64,000 nucleotides of DNA from Szabonella sp046295215 (GTDB lineage Bacteria > Pseudomonadota > Alphaproteobacteria > Rhodobacterales > Rhodobacteraceae): NCBI GenBank assembly GCA_046295215.1, contig JBKBNP010000013.1, positions 15,397 to 79,396 on the forward strand. Direction: 5' to 3'. Made by a program: the position numbers and the translations under genes. The notes beneath the pieces are model-generated. The model did no database searches, had not been told where the DNA came from, and was given only the letters and a program-made list of their open reading frames with translations. This document shows, one piece after another, positions 60,197-64,000 of this stretch. How positions within the stretch are numbered: the first letter of the stretch is position 1; each line of letters opens with the position of its first letter.

Positions 60197-61030
60197 ATGG
60201 AGTGGCTGACCGATCACAAGATCCCCGTCGGACGGTCGGCAAAGACCGTGTTCGACTGGTTGCAGGCCAATGCGGCCCCCCTGTTCGACGCGATTGCCGA
60301 CGCACTGGAGGCGCTGATCGACGCGATCCTGTGGGTGCTGCAAAGCCCGCATCCCCTGATCGTCGTGGGCGTGTTCGTCGCCCTGACATGGGCCTTGCAG
60401 CGGTCCTGGAAAACCTGCCTGCTGGTGGCGGTCGGATTTCTGTTCATCCTCAACCAGGGCTATTGGAAGGCCACGACCGAAAGCCTGACACTGGTGCTGT
60501 CGGCCTGTGTGGTCTGCATGGCGATCGGCGTTCCGGTCGGGATCATGGCGGCGCACCGCCCCCGGCTCTATCAATGGATGGTGCCGGTTCTGGACCTGAT
60601 GCAGACCTTGCCGACCTTTGTCTATCTGATCCCGGCCATCGTGTTCTTCGGCATCGGCATGGTGCCGGGGCTGATCGCCACGGTGATCTTCGTGCTTCCC
60701 GCCCCGATCCGGCTGACGCATCTGGGGGTGTCCTCGACGCCGCAGAACCTGCTGGAGGCCGCCACGGCCTTCGGGGCCACGCCGCGCCAGAGGCTGTGGA
60801 AGGTGGAACTGCCCTATGCCTTTCCGCAGATCATGGCGGGGTTGAATCAGACGATCATGCTCTCGCTCTCGATGGTTGTGATCGCGGCACTGGTCGGGGC
60901 AAACGGGCTGGGTGTTCCGGTGGTGCGGGCGCTCAATTCCGTCAATTCCGCGCTTGGGTTCGAATCCGGTTTCGTGATCGTGGTCGTGGCCATCCTTCTG
61001 GACCGCATGCTGAGGGTGAGCCGCAAATGA
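60197..61030 (+). CDS. choW: Choline ABC transporter permease ChoW
   Basis: A 277-residue permease of the OpuAB/ProW type with six to seven helices. The ATPase-coupling loop is TAFGATPRQRLWKVELPYA, and LPTFVYLIPAIVFFGIGMV is a typical core helix pair. An amphipathic N-terminus precedes the first helix. It ends in an ATGA overlap with choV and lies 70 nt after choX. Confidence 0.95.
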   Translation: MEWLTDHKIPVGRSAKTVFDWLQANAAPLFDAIADALEALIDAILWVLQSPHPLIVVGVFVALTWALQRSWKTCLLVAVGFLFILNQGYWKATTESLTLVLSACVVCMAIGVPVGIMAAHRPRLYQWMVPVLDLMQTLPTFVYLIPAIVFFGIGMVPGLIATVIFVLPAPIRLTHLGVSSTPQNLLEAATAFGATPRQRLWKVELPYAFPQIMAGLNQTIMLSLSMVVIAALVGANGLGVPVVRALNSVNSALGFESGFVIVVVAILLDRMLRVSRK

Positions 61031-62055
61031 CCGTTCCTGCCGTCGAGTTTGACCGGGTTTCCATTGTTTTCGGAGACAGTCCCGACCGCGCCCTGCCCCT
61101 GATGGACAAGGGAAAGTCACGCGCCGAGGTGCAGGAGGCCACGGGCCAGATCCTTGGGGTCCACGACTGTTCGCTGAGCGTGGCGGAGGGCGAGATCCTT
61201 GTGCTGATGGGGTTGTCGGGCTCTGGCAAGTCGACCCTTCTGCGGGCGGTGAACGGGCTCAATCCGGTCTGTCGCGGGCAGGTGCGGGTGAATACGGGCG
61301 GTTGGTCCTGCGATGTTGTCGGGGCCTCGAAGCCCGACCTGCTGCAGTTGCGCCGCGAATGTGTGGCGATGGTGTTCCAGTCCTTCGGCCTGCTGCCCTG
61401 GCGGACAGTGCGCGAAAACGTGGGGCTGGGGCTGGAGCTTGCAGGCCAGTCCCCGGCCGAGCGGCGCGAAAAGGTCGACGCGCAGCTTGCGCTTGTGAAC
61501 CTGAGCCAATGGGCAGACCGCAAGGTGGGCGAATTGTCGGGCGGCATGCAGCAGCGCGTGGGCCTTGCGCGCGCCTTCGTGACCGATGCGCCGATCCTGT
61601 TGATGGATGAACCCTTCTCCGCGCTGGACCCGCTGATCCGCGCGCGGTTGCAGGATGAATTGCTGGAGCTTCAGGCGCGGCTGAAACGCACCATCGTCTT
61701 TGTCTCTCATGATCTGGACGAGGCCTTCAAGATCGGCAACCGCATCGCGCTGATGGAGGGCGGGCGGATCGTGCAGTGCGGCACCGCGCGCGAAATCATC
61801 GCCAATCCGGTTTCCGACTATGTCGCGGATTTCGTGGCCCACATGAACCCGCTGTCGGTTCTGACCGCGCGCGACGTCATGCAAGCGGGGGAAACCGGGG
61901 CGAGCCTCGAAATGGACGCCGAAACCCCGGTGCGCGCGGCGATGGAGGCCATGCGCGACGGCGCGGAGGAAATTGCCGTGACCGAGCGCGGAGTGCGGGT
62001 CGGTGTCTTGCGCGCCCCGCATCTTTTGGGCCGGCTTGTCGATCCGCGAGGATAG
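61027..62055 (+). CDS. choV: Choline ABC transporter ATP-binding protein ChoV
   Basis: A 342-residue ATPase. Walker A GLSGSGKSTLLRAVNGL, Q-loop VFQSFGLLPWRTVRENV, signature ELSGGMQQRVGLARAF, Walker B ILLMDEPFSALDPL and the H-loop FVSHDLDEA are intact. An N-terminal extension (SPDRALPLMDKGKSRAEVQE) is typical of ChoV. The C-terminal 80 residues look like a degenerate CBS-type domain. ATG 61027 overlaps choW by ATGA. Downstream lies the IS-rich region. Confidence 0.95.
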   Translation: MTVPAVEFDRVSIVFGDSPDRALPLMDKGKSRAEVQEATGQILGVHDCSLSVAEGEILVLMGLSGSGKSTLLRAVNGLNPVCRGQVRVNTGGWSCDVVGASKPDLLQLRRECVAMVFQSFGLLPWRTVRENVGLGLELAGQSPAERREKVDAQLALVNLSQWADRKVGELSGGMQQRVGLARAFVTDAPILLMDEPFSALDPLIRARLQDELLELQARLKRTIVFVSHDLDEAFKIGNRIALMEGGRIVQCGTAREIIANPVSDYVADFVAHMNPLSVLTARDVMQAGETGASLEMDAETPVRAAMEAMRDGAEEIAVTERGVRVGVLRAPHLLGRLVDPRG

Positions 62056-62353
62056 TCCCAGGCGCCCGCCGCAGTTCGGATACCGGGGTTTCGCCCTCCG
62101 GATGACAGTTCAAGACAGCGGACGGCAAGAGGCTGTCGCCTGAATGACCCCTCCTATCGATGTTTGGGGCATCGGGAGACCAGAGGTTTTCCGGCATCCG
62201 GCCCTGTCCCGTTGCTTCATCGCTTTGCGGAGATGGAAGCGTCGCGCGGCTCCCCGCTCTTCCCATCAAGGTGGCCTGTGGTTCGATAGCCGCGCTCGAA
62301 TCCGAAGGGCTGGCCGAGATGGCAGGAGCGTTGTTGGACGACTCTGATCTCTG
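62056..62353. other. Non-coding stretch between choV and IS remnants
   Basis: About 300 bp with no convincing gene on either strand. It probably holds the end of the cho transcript and the junction with transposon debris. A short open frame on the plus strand (62160-62354) has no recognisable product and ends just before the IS5 fragment. Confidence 0.5.
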
Positions 62354-62519
62354 AAGATTCACAATCCGGTTCTGCCTGACGATCAAGGCCCTGTTCAAGC
62401 CACCCTTGCGGCAAACGACCGGGATGCTGGCCAGCCTGCTGAAGATGGCGGGCCTGGACTGGACCGTGCCGGACGACACCACCCTGTGCCGGCGGCAGAT
62501 CGAAGCGGGACCGTGGCAC
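62354..62519 (+). pseudogene. IS5-family transposase fragment
   Basis: About 55 codons matching the N-terminal half of an IS5-type transposase: RFCLTIKALFKPPLRQTTG, then LASLLKMAGLDWTVPDDTTL and CRRQ. An in-frame stop precedes it and homology stops where the IS3-type end begins at 62522. So an IS5 element was cut, probably by the later IS3 insertion, and is not functional. Confidence 0.8.
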
Positions 62520-62956
62520 CGTGAACCGCTCCGGGTTTGCCGGAGGCTGGTTGCCATTCGTTACGCGGCCCTGACTTCGGTTGCCAGAGCGGCGTAGTAG
62601 TTTGCCTCGGCTTCGGCTGGCGGGATGTTCCCGATCGGCTCCGGCAGGCGGCGGTTGTTGAACCAGTCGACCCGTTCGAGGGTTGCGTATTCGACGGCCT
62701 CGAAGCTGCGCCAGGGGCCGCGGCGATGGATGACCTCGGCCTTGAAGAGCCCGTTGATCGTTTCGGCCAGCGCGTTGTCATAGCTGTCACCGACGCTGCC
62801 GACCGAGGGCTCGATGCCTGCCTCGGCCAGCCGTTCGGTGTATTTGATCGACAGATACTGCGAGCCACGATCCGAATGATGCACCAGCCCCATACCCTTG
62901 ACCGGGCGCCGTTCATGGACCGCCCGTTCGAGGGCATCGAGAACGGTTGCCGATCG

Positions 62957-62989
62957 TGGCGCCATCGGTCCAAGCCCGATCGGCGACGG
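62957..62989 (-). repeat. T-arm-like element, copy 1
   Basis: GGCGCCATCGGTCCAAGCCC then GATCGGCGA, a diverged copy inside orfB, lying just before the VLDALE codons. Hairpin imperfect. Confidence 0.6.
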
Positions 62990-63021
62990 CATGAGGGGAT
63001 GTGCTGACGCGCCAGCCGACG

Positions 63022-63060
63022 GTGAGGCATGCGCCGCCATTGGTTCGAGGCCATGCCGAA
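63022..63060 (-). repeat. T-arm-like element, copy 2
   Basis: TGAGGCATGCGCCGCCATTG then GTTCGAGGCCATGCC; 3' side altered. Separates VIDADTR from the (I)VGWRVSTS codons of orfB. Confidence 0.6.
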
Positions 63061-63240
63061 CGCGGGTATCGGCGTCGATGACGAAAGCCACATAGACGAA
63101 CCCCTTCCAGGTGGCGACACAGGTACAGTCTGAAACCCACAACATGTTCGGCGCAGGCACCCGGAACTGGCGGTTCACGCGGTCCAGCGGGCAGGGCTGC
63201 TTCTTGTCGGGGATCGTCGTCTTGTGGGGCTTTCCGCGGA

Positions 63241-63282
63241 CTGAGCCATTGAGGCACCATTGGTTCGAGCCCATTGGCGAAG
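63241..63282 (-). repeat. T-arm-like element, copy 3
   Basis: CTGAGCCATTGA-GGC, then CCATTGG-TTCGAGC-CCATTGG and CGAAG. It replaces the two Ile codons expected between MKGMDIQG and RGKPHK. Confidence 0.75.
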
Positions 63283-63532
63283 GCCCTGAATATCCATGCC
63301 CTTCATCAGCCGCGCGACCGTGCAGCGGGCGACATCGAAGCCCTCGCGGCGCAACTGGTGCCAGACTTTGCGAACGCCCTAGACGCTCCGGTTCTCCTCG
63401 AAAACACGGCGGTTCTCGGGCCGAAGCGCCTCATCTCGCCTGGCATGCTCCGACTGCCGCGCCGGATCGGCGAGCTTCGTCAGATGGTCGTAGCAAGTGG
63501 CAGGGGCGATCGGCAGAACCTCGCAGATCGGC

Positions 63533-63575
63533 CTTCGCCATTGGGCTCGAACCAATGGCGCCTTCAATGGCTCAG
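63533..63575 (+). repeat. T-arm-like element, copy 4
   Basis: Opposite orientation to copy 3. Perfect 9-bp hairpin CGCCATTGG (63536-63544) and CCAATGGCG (63552-63560) around loop GCTCGAA (TTCGAGC on the other strand). It lies between HRDKHG and PICEVLP of orfB. Confidence 0.8.
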
Positions 63576-63610
63576 CCCGTGCTTGTCCCGGTGATCCTCG
63601 ATGAAGGCGA

Positions 63611-63891
63611 TCATGTCTTGTGTCGGCGGTCGAGCTCCGCCATCGCAAAACATGCGTCCGCCAGTGGGCGTGAACCAGTGGCGCCTTCACTGGCTCACCC
63701 TTGCGCAGGATCTCGTTCGCCTGGCGCAGCTCGCGGTTCTCGCGCTCCAGCGCCTTCATCCGCTTGGCCATCTCGCTGGAGACGCCGGCCCGCCTGCCGC
63801 TGTCCACCCCGGCCTTGTTGACCAGTCGTTCAGGGTCTGGGGCACACAACCGATCTTGGACGAAATCGACAGCCCGGCATTCAAGGTATGA
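63611..63891 (-). pseudogene. IS3-family orfA remnant
   Basis: SISSKIGCVPQTLNDW is followed, after loss of one G near 63823, by VNKAGVDSGRRAGVSSEMAK and LKALERENRELRQANEILRK-type leucine zipper sequence (here MKALERENRELRQ). A repeat copy (63657-63698) then interrupts before AELDRRHKT and the stop. The 5' part is missing. Confidence 0.78.
63657..63698 (+). repeat. T-arm-like element, copy 5
   Basis: CGCCAGTGG-GCGTGAA-CCAGTGGCG plus GCCTTCACTGGCTCAC. Same layout as copy 4 with the central base changed in all three CANTGG motifs; interrupts orfA after NEILRK. Confidence 0.75.
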
Positions 63892-63900
63892 GGAGGATCA

Positions 63901-63925
63901 GAAAACGATCCGGTGGATCGTTTTC
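63901..63925. repeat. 11-bp perfect inverted repeat
   Basis: GAAAACGATCC-GGT-GGATCGTTTTC, between the IS3 remnant and the next transposase fragment. It could be a terminator or IS end structure. Confidence 0.7.
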
Positions 63926-63936
63926 CCGACGATTGA

Positions 63937-64000
63937 GTGGCGGTGGCCGCGATCAAGGGCGAGAAGACCTTGATCGAGCTGGCGCAGGGGTTTGACGTCC
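63937..64000 (+). pseudogene. Second IS3-type orfA fragment, runs off window
   Basis: GTG-initiated frame reading AVAAIKGEKTLIELAQGFDV, the helix-turn-helix of IS407/IS3-type orfA proteins (usually preceded by FKAKV). An in-frame TGA lies directly upstream, so the N-terminus is lost; the rest lies outside the window. Confidence 0.7.

Larger units (their letters stand above)
62561..63614 (-). pseudogene. IS3-family transposase orfB, broken
   Basis: The integrase-type DDE domain is recognisable: RGKPHKTTIPDKKQPCPLD, VSDCTCVATWKGFVYVAFVI, HHSDRGSQYLSIKYTERLAE and VGDSYDNALAETINGLFKAE with the last Asp and Glu. It starts at ATG 63614 (MIAFIEDHRDKHG), overlapping orfA as ATGA. It is broken by repeat insertions at 62957-63060, 63241-63282 and 63533-63575 and by TAG at 63381-63379, where GVRKVWHQL should follow a Tyr. 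Between VIDAD and VLDALE about 45 residues of repeat-derived sequence sit inside the catalytic fold. Confidence 0.85.
62522..63891 (-). mobile_element. Decayed IS3-family insertion sequence
   Basis: The right end is marked by TGAACCGCTCCGGGTTTGCC (62522 onward), which includes a small hairpin CTCCGG-GTTTG-CCGGAG. It carries remnants of orfA and orfB on the minus strand. The left end is not clear; homology fades near 63891. Five copies of a 40-bp element interrupt the coding sequence. Confidence 0.82.

Noticed and set aside
63533..63575. tRNA gene fragment
   Set aside because: Only a T-arm-like hairpin is present; no acceptor stem, anticodon arm or CCA-adjacent structure.
62957..63698. CRISPR array
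   Set aside because: Repeat copies differ in orientation and spacing and interrupt a transposase frame; no cas genes.

Overview
The window reads as a chromosomal segment of a high-G+C alphaproteobacterium of the Rhodobacteraceae (Rhodobacterales). The grounds are a Rhodobacter-type gene transfer agent (GTA) head-tail cluster, a DUF2484 gene next to murC, paired Lrp regulators beside ilvC, an alphaproteobacterial SAM-II riboswitch before metZ, and choline genes in betIBA/choXWV layout. The genus cannot be settled from the sequence. No rRNA, tRNA or CRISPR array was seen.

Layout. 1-9814 (minus strand) holds the GTA cluster from the small terminase (g1) to the start of the NlpC/P60 peptidase (g14), cut by the window edge; a likely promoter and a terminator-like leader hairpin lie at 9864-9946. 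10098-14983 is a fatty-acid and cell-wall block, fabD-fabG-acpP-fabF-mltG. 15271-21932 has a cytochrome b561-YceI fusion, an aminotransferase, two overlapping Lrp regulators divergent from ilvC, a small membrane protein, an EamA exporter and a methyltransferase-like gene. 22002-28845 is folB-folP-glmM, a cell-wall hydrolase and a diverged pyruvate phosphate dikinase. 29075-32838 is glyQ-(DUF6446-like)-glyS. 33147-42565 has a SPOR/peptidoglycan-binding/inactive-protease protein, trkH, folE2, metZ with its riboswitch, an NTF2-like gene, a DUF937 gene and uvrD/pcrA. 42808-46269 is pyc. 46407-51654 is ftsW-murG-murC-DUF2484 followed by an unknown gene where murB would be expected. 51867-54534 is a Bcr/CflA exporter and an ScfR-type regulator. 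54545-62055 has a nuclease and the choline-to-betaine locus: betI-betB-betA divergent from choX-choW-choV. 62056-64000 is a graveyard of insertion sequences.

How the genes work together. FolE2, FolB and FolP cover three steps of folate synthesis. FabD, FabG, AcpP and FabF form the fatty-acid elongation core. GlmM, MurC, MurG, FtsW, MltG and the SleB-type hydrolase serve the cell wall. ChoXWV imports choline, BetA and BetB oxidise it to glycine betaine, and BetI probably represses both arms through a palindrome at 59153-59166.

The less ordinary signals are: a composite repeat (GC-rich hairpin plus a 29-bp core) sitting within about 12 nt of stop codons, with two copies forming a perfect 29-bp inverted repeat; a decayed IS3-family element carrying five copies of a 40-bp element whose hairpin resembles a tRNA T-arm; a trypsin-like domain in which all three expected catalytic residues are replaced; a dikinase with a degraded ATP-binding region; an A+T-rich patch inside glyS; and several clear operator-like palindromes.
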